This document shows, piece by piece, positions 1 to 6,826 of a DNA stretch of 24,027 nucleotides (positions are counted from its first letter, which is position 1; each line of letters starts with the position of its first letter). The notes beneath the pieces are model-generated. The model saw only the letters and a list, made by a program, of their open reading frames with translations, did no database searches and was not told where the DNA came from. A program made the translations under genes and the position numbers. The stretch is from UBA6168 sp031426435 (GTDB lineage Bacteria; Bacteroidota; Bacteroidia; Chitinophagales; Saprospiraceae), in NCBI GenBank assembly GCA_031426435.1, contig JANPLH010000272.1, positions 1-24,027 on the forward strand, written 5' to 3'.

Positions 1-444
1 TTCCACTTCAACGGCTCCATGTACGGCGACGACGACCTGACCACAGGCTGTATAAAACCATATCAGTTTTTCCTGATTTTCAATGAGTTAGTGGACGCTG
101 GGGTGCTGTGCCCGCCCCAAATCGCCCTGATGATTGACGCCAGCCACAATACCAAAGACCCGCTGGAAGACCTGCTGCAATCCTTACAAAACATCCTGAC
201 CACTTATGCCAAGGCACTGCTCGTGGACAGACCAAAGCTCGAAGCAGCGCAAGAAATCAACGACGTGGTTGCCTGTGAGGAACTGCTGCGGGATGCTTTC
301 GCAATGGATACCCGTGCACTGGTGGCTGAGGCAACGAGGCAGGCGGGTGGTTCGATTGACCCGGTTGGGGCGTTTCGGGATTTGAAGGTAAGGGAAGGGA
401 GGATTGTGGAGAGGGGGAAAAATACTTTGGCAACAGGACTTTGA
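1..444 (+). CDS. L-rhamnose isomerase-type sugar isomerase, C-terminal part (5' end outside window)
   Basis: The reading frame is open from base 1, so this is the last 147 residues of a longer protein of about 420-430 residues. The fragment starts with FHFNGSMYGDDDLTTG and continues with a helix-rich tail containing MIDASHN. These match the C-terminal half of the TIM-barrel L-rhamnose isomerase/sugar isomerase family (Pseudomonas stutzeri type), in which the His, the Asp cluster and the later Asp bind the metals; that assignment is from memory of the family. The enzyme interconverts L-rhamnose and L-rhamnulose in the cytoplasm. Its TGA stop (442-444) lies one base before the ATG of a rhamnulokinase-like gene, which supports the rhamnose assignment over other aldose substrates. 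The exact sugar is inferred. Confidence 0.85.
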   Translation, partial: FHFNGSMYGDDDLTTGCIKPYQFFLIFNELVDAGVLCPPQIALMIDASHNTKDPLEDLLQSLQNILTTYAKALLVDRPKLEAAQEINDVVACEELLRDAFAMDTRALVAEATRQAGGSIDPVGAFRDLKVREGRIVERGKNTLATGL

Positions 445-445
445 T

Positions 446-1690
446 ATGCCTCACATTCTCATCTTCGACATCGGCAAGACCAACAAAAAATGCTTCGTCT
501 TCGACGAGGACTACCAAATTGTTCATGAAAAATCGGACACCCTACTGGATACCGTGGACGAGGACGGCTTCCCGTGCGAGGACATCAAATTGCTGACCGA
601 TTGGGCAAATACAGTGAAAGATAAAATCCTGCAAAACCCCAATTTCAATATTAAAGCCATCAATATTTCCGCTTACGGAGCCAGCTTTGTTTATTTAAAT
701 AATAATGGTGAAATACTCACACCGCTCTATAATTATTTAAAACCATATCCAGAAAATTTATCGGAATTATTTTATCAAAAATATGGCGAAAAGTCAGTAT
801 TGGCGAGAGAAACAGCTTCGCCAGCATTGGGCAATTTGAATTCAGGTTTGCAATTATTTCGCATAAAATACGAGCAGCCTGCCATCTTTAATCAAATCAA
901 ATATGCGCTCCATTTACCCCAATATATCCACTATTTAATCAAAGGTGAATATTGCTCCGAAATAACCAGCATCGGCTGCCATACCATGATCTGGGATTTT
1001 GAAAAAAACGACTACCATAAATGGGTTAAGGCAGAGCGAATTGACCTAAAATTCCCGGCCCTTTCGATTTCGGAAGCCCCACCGAAATCCGAAATCCGAA
1101 ATCCGAAATCGAAAGGGCTTCACGACAGTTCGGCTGCGCTCATCCCCTACCTAAAAACCTTCCAATCACCTTTCTTGCTCCTCTCCACTGGCACTTGGAG
1201 CATCGCCTTGAACCCCTTCAACCAGCAACCCCTCACCCAATTGGAACTGGAACAAGACTGCCTCTGCTACCTCAGCTATGAGGGCCAGCCCGTGAAAGCC
1301 AGCCGCCTTTTTGCTGGGCACGAGCATGGCGAAGCCATTAAACGGCTTGGGCTGGAGGGCGAGCTAATCCGCAGTTTCAAAGACTTGGAAAGGCTGGGTG
1401 AGGCGGGCGAAGCCTATTTCCGCTTCCTCACACAACTCGTTGAAAAACAGGCAATTGCCATCAATCTCGTACTCACATCCGATGCCCGCCAAATATTTGT
1501 GGATGGCGGTTTCTCCAAGAACGAAATTTTCATGACCTTGCTGGCGGAAGCCTTTCCCGACCGGGAAGTGTTCGCCGCCGAAGTGCCGCAAGCCTCGGCG
1601 CTGGGCGCTGCGGTTGCCGTTCACGAAGCATGGAACAGCAAGCCCCTGCCAGCCGGATTGGTTTCCATAAAACGGTATCATCCAAGATGA
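446..1690 (+). CDS. FGGY-family carbohydrate kinase, rhamnulokinase/fuculokinase-like
   Basis: This is a 414-residue cytoplasmic sugar kinase, probably phosphorylating L-rhamnulose. The N-terminal phosphate-binding motif is DIGKTNKKCFVF, the catalytic Asp lies in GLHDSSAAL (D227), and the second-domain phosphate loop is LSTGTWSIALNP; a late FVDGGFSKN follows. The ATG at 446 was chosen over an upstream in-frame start at 404 because the latter overlaps the isomerase and adds residues not expected before the first strand. It starts one base after the isomerase and ends in an ATGA overlap with the next gene, so it is translationally coupled. Two oddities are described separately: a repeat-encoded linker (PPKSEIRNPKSK, around residues 211-222) just before the catalytic Asp, and an AT-rich middle. 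The frame is intact and all motifs are present, so it is probably functional. L-fuculose or another ketose cannot be excluded. Confidence 0.87.
   Translation: MPHILIFDIGKTNKKCFVFDEDYQIVHEKSDTLLDTVDEDGFPCEDIKLLTDWANTVKDKILQNPNFNIKAINISAYGASFVYLNNNGEILTPLYNYLKPYPENLSELFYQKYGEKSVLARETASPALGNLNSGLQLFRIKYEQPAIFNQIKYALHLPQYIHYLIKGEYCSEITSIGCHTMIWDFEKNDYHKWVKAERIDLKFPALSISEAPPKSEIRNPKSKGLHDSSAALIPYLKTFQSPFLLLSTGTWSIALNPFNQQPLTQLELEQDCLCYLSYEGQPVKASRLFAGHEHGEAIKRLGLEGELIRSFKDLERLGEAGEAYFRFLTQLVEKQAIAINLVLTSDARQIFVDGGFSKNEIFMTLLAEAFPDREVFAAEVPQASALGAAVAVHEAWNSKPLPAGLVSIKRYHPR
1058..1118. repeat. Tandem GAAATCC heptamers inside a perfect 16-bp inverted repeat, within the kinase gene
   Basis: The arms are 1058-1073 and 1103-1118. 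The right arm, CCGAAATCGAAAGGGC, is the exact reverse complement of the left arm. The 29-base interval between them continues into back-to-back copies of the 7-base word GAAATCC, so a stable hairpin is possible in DNA or RNA. The element is translated in frame and gives a basic, Pro/Ser-rich linker in the kinase. The same words (CCGAAATCCGAAAT) recur at 5550-5563 in the moaD-moaE gap. This suggests a dispersed repeat family that is normally intergenic but here lies in a gene. There is no transposase or target duplication that I can see. Confidence 0.85.
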
Positions 1691-2850
1691 ACATCGAATA
1701 CAATCCGAAATATCCCGGCATTGACGACCTCCGGGAACTCGCCCAGCGCCGCATCCCCCGCTTTGCTTTTGAGTACCTCGACGGCGGCTGCAACGAGGAG
1801 GTGAACCTGCGAAAAAACACCACCGAAATCAGGGAAGTGGAACTGAAGCCCTACTACCTCAGCCCTCACACGGCTTCCGATACGAGCTGCGAGCTGTTTG
1901 GACAAAAATACGATGCCCCTTTTGGCGTGGCACCCATTGGTTTGCAGGGCCTCATCTGGCCGAACAGCCCGGAAATATTAGCCAAAGCAGCTGTCGCCCA
2001 CAACATCCCTTTCATCCTCAGCACGGTCAGCACGGCCAGCATCGAACAAATTGGCAAGGTCACAAGCGGCAAATTCTGGTTCCAACTCTACCACCCACGG
2101 GAAAACCGCCTGCGTGACGACCTGCTCGACAGGGCCGAGGGCGCTGGCTGTGAGGTGCTGGCGGCGCTCTGCGATGTGCCCTCCTTCGGCTTCCGCCACA
2201 AAGACATCCGCAACGGGCTGGCCATGCCGCCGAGCATGAGCTTGCGCAATATCCTGCAAATCTTGGGACGGCCAACCTGGGCCATCAATACGCTCAAATA
2301 CGGCAAACCGAGGTTCGAGACGATGTTCCAATATTTTCCCAAAAACCTGAATATCAAGCAGTTGGGAAAAACGATGAACGAAACATTTGCCGGCAGGCTA
2401 AACGAAGAAAAACTGAACCCCATCCGTGACCGCTGGAAAGGAAAGCTCGTTTTGAAGGGCGTCGCCAGCGTGGAGGACGCCGAAATGGCCATCCGCCTCG
2501 GCCTTGATGGCATCATTTTGAGCAACCACGGCGGTCGGCAATTGGACGCCGGGCAGTCCACCATTGCCTCCCTCCCAGAAATTGCGCAGCACTGCAAGGG
2601 CCGCATAAAAGTGATGATGGACAGCGGCATACGCACGGGGCCAGACATTGCACGTACCTTGGCCAGTGGTGCCGATTTTGCCTTCCTCGGGCGCTCGTTC
2701 ATGTACGGCGTGGCGGCCCTCGGCGAGGAAGGCGGCAACCAGGTTATTTCCTTGCTAAAAATTCAATTGAAGCAAGTCATGGAGCAGGTTTGCTGCGAGC
2801 GAGTGGCAGATTTCCCAAAGCATTTGGTGACAATGGTTCACAAGGTTTAA
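1687..2850 (+). CDS. lldD: FMN-dependent alpha-hydroxyacid dehydrogenase (L-lactate dehydrogenase type)
   Basis: This is a 387-residue flavoprotein that oxidises an alpha-hydroxyacid, probably L-lactate to pyruvate. The family signature SNHGGRQLD is complete, with the catalytic His at H281 and R284 as the substrate-binding Arg. The N-terminal FEYLDGGCNEE, the FMN-binding WFQLYHPR and the late phosphate-binding MDSGIRTGPD and FLGRSFMYG segments are also present. The start at 1687 was chosen because it forms an ATGA overlap with the kinase stop; a start at 1630 would overlap the kinase by 60 bases and add a tail foreign to the family. In an operon with rhamnose isomerase and kinase, the lactate would come from the lactaldehyde released when rhamnulose phosphate is cleaved. 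Glycolate or mandelate are alternative substrates; the lactate call rests on context. Confidence 0.85.
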   Translation: MNIEYNPKYPGIDDLRELAQRRIPRFAFEYLDGGCNEEVNLRKNTTEIREVELKPYYLSPHTASDTSCELFGQKYDAPFGVAPIGLQGLIWPNSPEILAKAAVAHNIPFILSTVSTASIEQIGKVTSGKFWFQLYHPRENRLRDDLLDRAEGAGCEVLAALCDVPSFGFRHKDIRNGLAMPPSMSLRNILQILGRPTWAINTLKYGKPRFETMFQYFPKNLNIKQLGKTMNETFAGRLNEEKLNPIRDRWKGKLVLKGVASVEDAEMAIRLGLDGIILSNHGGRQLDAGQSTIASLPEIAQHCKGRIKVMMDSGIRTGPDIARTLASGADFAFLGRSFMYGVAALGEEGGNQVISLLKIQLKQVMEQVCCERVADFPKHLVTMVHKV

Positions 2851-2980
2851 GGTTTCAAGTTTTACGCAGTGCCAGCCAAATTCAAATAGTTTGGAATTCA
2901 ATCGAAAGGTCGTTTTGCCGCAAAAAGCTTTTCAAAATTGGTCATGGCAGCGGCTTCCCTGAAACTTGAAACTTTAAACC
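2844..2980. repeat. Long-range 19-bp inverted repeat flanking the end of the lactate dehydrogenase gene
   Basis: The arm at 2844-2862 (GGTTTAAGGTTTCAAGTTT) is the reverse complement of 2962-2980 with one mismatch that would be a G-U pair in RNA. The left arm covers the stop codon of the dehydrogenase gene. The spacer is 99 bases. The right arm belongs to a run of related words (GAAACTTGAAAC, AAACCTGAAACC) ending about 30 bases before the next gene. No T-tract follows, so it does not look like a classical intrinsic terminator. The rest of the 2851-3019 gap shows no gene. Confidence 0.7.
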
Positions 2981-3019
2981 TGAAACCTATTGGGCCATTT
3001 GATGAAGCAATAAAACAAA

Positions 3020-4339
3020 ATGACCAACACAAAACCCGTCTTCCAACTCAACGACCCAAAGGTCATCAAGGGCTGGGCCATGTTCGATTGGGCCAATTCG
3101 GCCTACTCGCTCACCATCGCAGTGGCCATTTTCCCCGCATTTTTCGAGGCCGTCACGGCACGGGAAATTGCCCCGTGGGGCATCGCCATGTACAATACCA
3201 CGCTGTTTTCGCTGATAGTGGCAGTAGCGTACCTGCTCATCGCCGTCATTTCGCCCATACTCTCCGGCATCGCCGATAGCAGTGGGCGGCGTATGTTTTT
3301 CATGCGTTTTTTCACCACGGTCGGTTCGCTGGCGTGTATGTCGCTTTTCTTTTTCGATGGCGAAAACCTGCAATCCGGCCCAATGCTCTCGCTGGGCATT
3401 TTCGGGTTCCTGATTGCCACGGCGGGCTTCGGCGGCTCCATCGTATTTTACAACTCCTACCTGCCCGACATCGTTACGGAGGAACATTACAACCGGGTGA
3501 GCGCCCGTGGCTTTATGATGGGCTATTTCGGCAGCGTTATCTTGTTGGTTATCAACCTGATAGTCATCACGTTCCCACAATGGTTCGGGCTGGAAGGGCA
3601 AGGCACTTTGGCCGTGAGGCTCTCCTTCCTTATGGTCGGGCTTTGGTGGATGGGCTTTGCCCAATATGCCTTCAAGCGCCTGCCACCCGATGGCAACATG
3701 CCGCTAACCTGGAAGGCCATTCGGGAGGAGGGCTATGAGGAGTTTGTCGGGGTTTGGCGCACCGCCAAGCAGTTGCCGAACCTCAAGCGCTTCCTGCTTT
3801 CGTTCTTTTTTTACAGTGCTGGGGTGCAAACCGTGCTTGCACTGGCCTCGCTTTTCGCTGGTTTGGAGATGAAAATGGCGTCCAATGAACTCATCTTGGT
3901 TATTCTACTGCTGCAAGTATTAGCGCTGGTGGGGGCGTGGTGCTTCGCAAAATTGTCCGATGCCATCGGCAACAAACCAGCCCTGATGGTCATGCTTTTA
4001 CTTTGGACTTTAATCTGCGTTTTCGGATATTTCGTAGAAGGCAAGGAGCAATTTTACCTCATGGCAGCTGCCGTGGGCCTGATGATGGGTGGGGTGCAGT
4101 CGCAATCCCGTGCCACTTACTCGAAACTGCTCCCGCCGGGCGTTAAGGACACCACTTCCTACTTTAGTTTTTATGATGTTTTGGAAAAAGGTGCCACGGC
4201 GCTCGGCTCATTCAGCTTCGCCATCACGGGGCAGATTTCAGGTGGGCTTCGAGTGGCCGTGATGGTGCTGGCCGTGTTCTTCCTCATCGGCCTTTTGATA
4301 TTGACGAAAGTAAAAATCGCCCACGAAAAAGCAGCATGA
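3020..4339 (+). CDS. MFS permease of the UMF1 (Atg22-like) family
   Basis: This is a 439-residue integral membrane protein with about 12 hydrophobic segments. The N-terminus carries the signature GWAMFDWANSAYSL (residues 18-31), which is typical of bacterial UMF1 proteins related to the yeast vacuolar effluxer Atg22. A loop with GIADSSGRRMFFM matches the usual MFS 2-3 loop. Substrates of bacterial UMF1 proteins are largely unknown, so none is assigned. The start at 3020 places the signature at the usual distance from the N-terminus; it follows AACAAA with no clear Shine-Dalgarno sequence. The stop overlaps the ATG of the CAT-like gene by ATGA (4336-4339), so the two are probably made together, with the permease possibly moving a substrate or product of the acyltransferase. 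Confidence 0.85.
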   Translation: MTNTKPVFQLNDPKVIKGWAMFDWANSAYSLTIAVAIFPAFFEAVTAREIAPWGIAMYNTTLFSLIVAVAYLLIAVISPILSGIADSSGRRMFFMRFFTTVGSLACMSLFFFDGENLQSGPMLSLGIFGFLIATAGFGGSIVFYNSYLPDIVTEEHYNRVSARGFMMGYFGSVILLVINLIVITFPQWFGLEGQGTLAVRLSFLMVGLWWMGFAQYAFKRLPPDGNMPLTWKAIREEGYEEFVGVWRTAKQLPNLKRFLLSFFFYSAGVQTVLALASLFAGLEMKMASNELILVILLLQVLALVGAWCFAKLSDAIGNKPALMVMLLLWTLICVFGYFVEGKEQFYLMAAAVGLMMGGVQSQSRATYSKLLPPGVKDTTSYFSFYDVLEKGATALGSFSFAITGQISGGLRVAVMVLAVFFLIGLLILTKVKIAHEKAA

Positions 4340-4965
4340 GCAACTATACCACCATCGAATTAGACGGTTGGAAACGCCGTTCGGCTTTCCAGTTTTTTTG
4401 GCATTTTGACGACCCGTTCTTCAATGTCAGCGCCAACGTGGACGTGACGCAACTGCATCATTTTTGTAAAAAAACGGGGCTGTCGTTCTCGCATTGTACC
4501 CTCTTCCTTTCATGCCAGGTGGCCAATGAAATCGAGGAGTTTAGGCTCCGGCTGGTCGGCGGGGAGGTGCGGCTCTATGACATCGTCCATTGCGGAGCAA
4601 CGGTGCTGCACGATGACGAAACCTTCAGTTTTTGCTACTTGGAAATGAAGCCCGACCTGGAGCAGTTTGTGAAGGCTGTCCGCCAAAGCATTGAGGAAGA
4701 AAAGCGCAACCGCAGCTTCGAACCCCGTGACGATTTGCACGACCTCCTACACTGCTCCGTGATGCCTTGGGTCTCGTTCACGGGCATCAAGCATGCCCGC
4801 CGTTTTGGCCGGGAGGATAGCGTTCCTAAACTTGTTTTTGGTAAAAAATTTGAGCAGGATGGCCGATGGCTCATGCCTGTTTCCCTCGAAGCCCACCACG
4901 GCCTGATGGACGGGCTACATGCGGGGCGGTTTTTTGAGTTGTTTCAAAAGAAGCTGGACATGTGA
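4336..4965 (+). CDS. Chloramphenicol acetyltransferase-like protein, substrate unknown
   Basis: This 209-residue protein has the usual length of a trimeric CAT subunit and shows the family fold by motif. The near-C-terminal LEAHHGLMDGLH corresponds to the HHAVCDG active-site motif, with H188 as catalytic His and D192 as structural Asp. FDDPFFNVSANVDVT near the N-terminus is also family-like. In classical CAT enzymes a Ser in PWVNFDSF stabilises the oxyanion; the aligned stretch here is PWVSFTGI, placing Gly (G150) where that Ser is expected. This alignment is by eye. With this change and a housekeeping setting, I would not call it a resistance gene; another acyl acceptor is more likely. It is translationally coupled to the upstream UMF1 permease. 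Confidence 0.8.
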   Translation: MSNYTTIELDGWKRRSAFQFFWHFDDPFFNVSANVDVTQLHHFCKKTGLSFSHCTLFLSCQVANEIEEFRLRLVGGEVRLYDIVHCGATVLHDDETFSFCYLEMKPDLEQFVKAVRQSIEEEKRNRSFEPRDDLHDLLHCSVMPWVSFTGIKHARRFGREDSVPKLVFGKKFEQDGRWLMPVSLEAHHGLMDGLHAGRFFELFQKKLDM

Positions 4966-5023
4966 GGTTGAGGGCTGTTTCATTGTTTCATGGCTTCATT
5001 GTTTAGCAGCCTCTGACTGCCCA

Positions 5024-5079
5024 CTGTTTACCCCTTTGGGGCCAATGGCCAACGGCCAGCTGTTTACCTCTTTGGGGCC
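5024..5079. repeat. Imperfect 20-bp direct repeat in a convergent intergenic gap
   Basis: CTGTTTACCCCTTTGGGGCC at 5024-5043 recurs at 5060-5079 with one change (19 of 20 identical). The start-to-start distance is 36 bases. Around it lie further repeated words: ACTGCCCACT occurs on both sides, and TTTCAT/TTCATTGTTT occurs upstream. The gap (4966-5088) separates convergent genes and holds no gene or clear T-tailed hairpin. Confidence 0.75.
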
Positions 5080-5088
5080 CACTGCCCA

Positions 5089-5505
5089 CTAAGGGTGCGC
5101 CGCAACCCATACTTCGCCATCCTCAAAAATCTCTTTTTTCCAGATGGGGACGGCCTCTTTGAGGGTGTCAATGCAGTAGCGGCAAGCATCGAAGGCGGCT
5201 GCCCGGTGCGGGGCACTCACAGCAATGATGACGGCGGCTTCGCCGATTTCTAGGATGCCCGTGCGGTGGTGCAGGGCGATTTTTTTCACCCCAAATTTTT
5301 CGATGGCTTGCTCCGCAATTTTGCGCATCTCGGCTATGGCCATTGGTTCGTAAGCCTCAAATTCGAGGCGCAGCACGGGCTTGCCCTTGGTGGCGTTGCG
5401 CACCGTCCCGATGAACACGTCAATGCCACCTGCGTCGTTGGAATGGACGAAAGAGATGCATTGCTGTGCATCCAAAGTTGATTCAAGTAATTGAATATCA
5501 ATCAT
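5089..5505 (-). CDS. moaE: Molybdopterin synthase catalytic subunit MoaE
   Basis: This is a 138-residue protein, close to the family length (about 140-150). It carries the MoaE core: GGIDVFIGTVRN near the N-terminus, LEFEAYEPMA, the His-rich ALHHRTG, SAPHRAAAF, and LKEAVPIWKKE with the conserved lysines of the active site. Two MoaE and two MoaD subunits form molybdopterin synthase, which adds the dithiolene sulfurs to cyclic pyranopterin monophosphate in molybdenum cofactor synthesis. It lies 62 bases downstream of moaD on the same strand. That gap contains heptamer repeat words, so coupling is looser than at the moaD start. The other Moa genes are not in this window. Confidence 0.95.
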   Translation of the reverse strand: MIDIQLLESTLDAQQCISFVHSNDAGGIDVFIGTVRNATKGKPVLRLEFEAYEPMAIAEMRKIAEQAIEKFGVKKIALHHRTGILEIGEAAVIIAVSAPHRAAAFDACRYCIDTLKEAVPIWKKEIFEDGEVWVAAHP

Positions 5506-5535
5506 TTCCGTTCTAAACTAAATTAGCAACCCTTA

Positions 5536-5564
5536 CCGAAATCCCAATTCCGAAATCCGAAATT
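5536..5564. repeat. CCGAAATCC-type repeat words in the moaD-moaE gap
   Basis: The word CCGAAATCC occurs at 5536-5544, and CCGAAATCCGAAAT at 5550-5563. The 14-base copy is identical to part of the tandem repeat inside the kinase gene at 1082-1110. The element fills about half of the 62-base space between two genes that would otherwise be closely packed. Confidence 0.75.
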
Positions 5565-5567
5565 GAA

Positions 5568-5813
5568 TCAGCCGCCGCTCACTGGCGGAATCAGCGCCAC
5601 TTCGTCGTTTTCGTCCAAGGGTAGGTACTCGCTGGCATACTCGCCGTTCACCGCCAAGCGCACCGAGGCAAGGTCGGAAAGACGAGGGAAGCGCTGCACC
5701 AACATTGACCGGAGGTCACCGACCGAAGCGGCGGCGGGCAGCTCCAGGTCGAGGAAGCGATGCCCGATGATGTCCTTGGCAATGCCGAAGGAAAGCAGGC
5801 TGATTTTCATCAT
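5568..5813 (-). CDS. moaD: Molybdopterin synthase sulfur-carrier subunit MoaD
   Basis: This is an 81-residue ubiquitin-like protein beginning MMKISLLSFG and ending in the diagnostic PPVSGG. The C-terminal Gly-Gly is adenylated and converted to a thiocarboxylate, which supplies sulfur to MoaE. The central NGEY and the ENDEVALIPP run before the tail fit the MoaD/ThiS fold. The start lies in TGATGATG: the TGA of the upstream permease shares its A with this ATG. The second ATG (5810) is an equally possible start. A longer in-frame extension to 5969 was rejected because it would run through the permease gene. The overlap implies translational coupling to the TauE/SafE gene. Confidence 0.92.
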   Translation of the reverse strand: MMKISLLSFGIAKDIIGHRFLDLELPAAASVGDLRSMLVQRFPRLSDLASVRLAVNGEYASEYLPLDENDEVALIPPVSGG

Positions 5814-6547
5814 CACAGTTTTTTTACCAGCAGCTCTATGCCGATATAGAGTATCAGCAGGGCCGTCGCACGGCGCACCCAAAGGGCGGGCAGCTTGATG
5901 GCACCGAGCCGGGAACCGATTTGTCCGCCCAAAAATACGGAAAGCATCAATGGCAGTGAGAACTTCCAATCAAATTGGAAGCTGCCCTTTGCCATTTGGC
6001 CGAAGATGCCAGCGATGGAGTTGACGAGGATGAACAGGCTGGCCGTTGCTGCTATCACCCTTGCTTCAGCCCAATGGGTGAGGTACAGCAGGGGTGCGAG
6101 GAAGATGCCCCCGCCAATGCCCACTATGCCAGAAAGAAAGCCGATGCTGCTGCCAATGATGGGATTGAAGATGGGCTTGTGTTCGACGATACTATGGGTG
6201 TTCTTGGGTTGCCACCAGGTGAGCAGGGCGGCGATGACCAAGGTGACGCCAAGCAGGATAAAAAAAGTATGCTCCGCAATGGGCAGGTAGCCGCCAAGGA
6301 AGGCCATCGGGACGCTCGCCAGCACCAGGGGAAGGGCTTTTTTGAGGGGCAGATGACCGTTTCGATAAAAAATAAGAGTACCAAAACTGACGACCACGAT
6401 ATTGCAAAGCAGGGAACTGGAGCGCACCAATAAAAAATCAATACCGAAAAAAGCCAGTACTGCGATATAGCTGGAGCCACCGCCAAAACCCACGGCAGCA
6501 TATAAGGCAGCAATAAAGAAGAAAAAAAGGTAAAGTTGCCATTCCAT
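5813..6547 (-). CDS. TauE/SafE-family sulfite/anion exporter-like permease
   Basis: This is a multi-pass inner-membrane protein of about 244 residues with eight or so hydrophobic stretches. It has the two-fold repeat of the family: a first glycine motif GFGGGSS near the N-terminus and a second, GIVGIGGGIF, in the second half. TauE/SafE proteins are thought to export sulfite, sulfoacetate or related sulfur anions. I chose the ATG at 6547 because it places the first helix (LYLFFFFIAALYAAVGF) at the very N-terminus, as usual in the family. An ATG at 6574 and a TTG at 6598 are in-frame alternatives. The stop is fused to the moaD start, linking a putative sulfur-anion permease to molybdopterin synthase; the functional link is inference. 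Confidence 0.85.
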   Translation of the reverse strand: MEWQLYLFFFFIAALYAAVGFGGGSSYIAVLAFFGIDFLLVRSSSLLCNIVVVSFGTLIFYRNGHLPLKKALPLVLASVPMAFLGGYLPIAEHTFFILLGVTLVIAALLTWWQPKNTHSIVEHKPIFNPIIGSSIGFLSGIVGIGGGIFLAPLLYLTHWAEARVIAATASLFILVNSIAGIFGQMAKGSFQFDWKFSLPLMLSVFLGGQIGSRLGAIKLPALWVRRATALLILYIGIELLVKKL

Positions 6548-6778
6548 GGGCGAAAGGTAGGAGGATTTGTGCATAGTTTGGCAGGCAATATTTGGCAAGT
6601 TATTTGGTTTTAGGGTCGGTTGGCGAAAGCCAAATTTTCCTTATACGCTTGAATACTTTCAAAAAAGCTAGGAATCCCCCCATCAATTTTGGTCAAAAAT
6701 AAAATTGGCAATTGGAACGCCTAAAAAAGGTCAAGTCCAATTACACGAACTACTCATTTTTATGTTCCATCAACTTCC

Positions 6779-6786
6779 TATTTTTG
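6779..6786 (+). promoter_or_regulatory. Candidate Bacteroidota -7 promoter element before the TPR-histidine kinase
   Basis: TATTTTTG is an exact match to the Bacteroidota -7 consensus TAnnTTTG and lies 40 bases before the ATG at 6827. No good TTTG -33 element is visible about 19 bases upstream, only a T-run at 6757-6762. The surrounding divergent gap (6548-6826) otherwise holds one small stem with a GAAA loop at 6620-6633 and no gene. Confidence 0.35.
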
Positions 6787-6826
6787 ACTTTTCACTTCTC
6801 ACGCTTGGTTCTCTAAATCATTAACG

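Noticed and set aside
1082..1110. Short tandem repeat as a possible CRISPR array
   Set aside because: The units are seven bases, contiguous and without unique spacers, and no cas genes are present.
2088..2738. 216-codon open frame on the minus strand
   Set aside because: It lies antisense inside the lactate dehydrogenase gene, whose SNHGGRQ signature and full-length motifs are clear; the antisense product has no recognisable motif.
2987..3664. 225-codon open frame on the minus strand
   Set aside because: It is antisense to the UMF1 permease, and its composition (His/Glu-rich, low hydrophobicity) is that of a shadow of a membrane protein.
4336..4965. CAT-like gene as an antibiotic resistance gene
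   Set aside because: The oxyanion Ser appears replaced by Gly and the gene is coupled to a permease in a non-mobile setting; no resistance role can be supported.
5814..5969. N-terminal extension of moaD
   Set aside because: It would run through the permease coding sequence and precede the conserved MoaD start (MKISLLSFG) by about 50 unrelated residues.
5975..6433. 152-codon plus-strand frame opposite the TauE/SafE gene
   Set aside because: The minus-strand frame has the family glycine motifs and membrane helices; the plus-strand product is low-complexity and highly charged.
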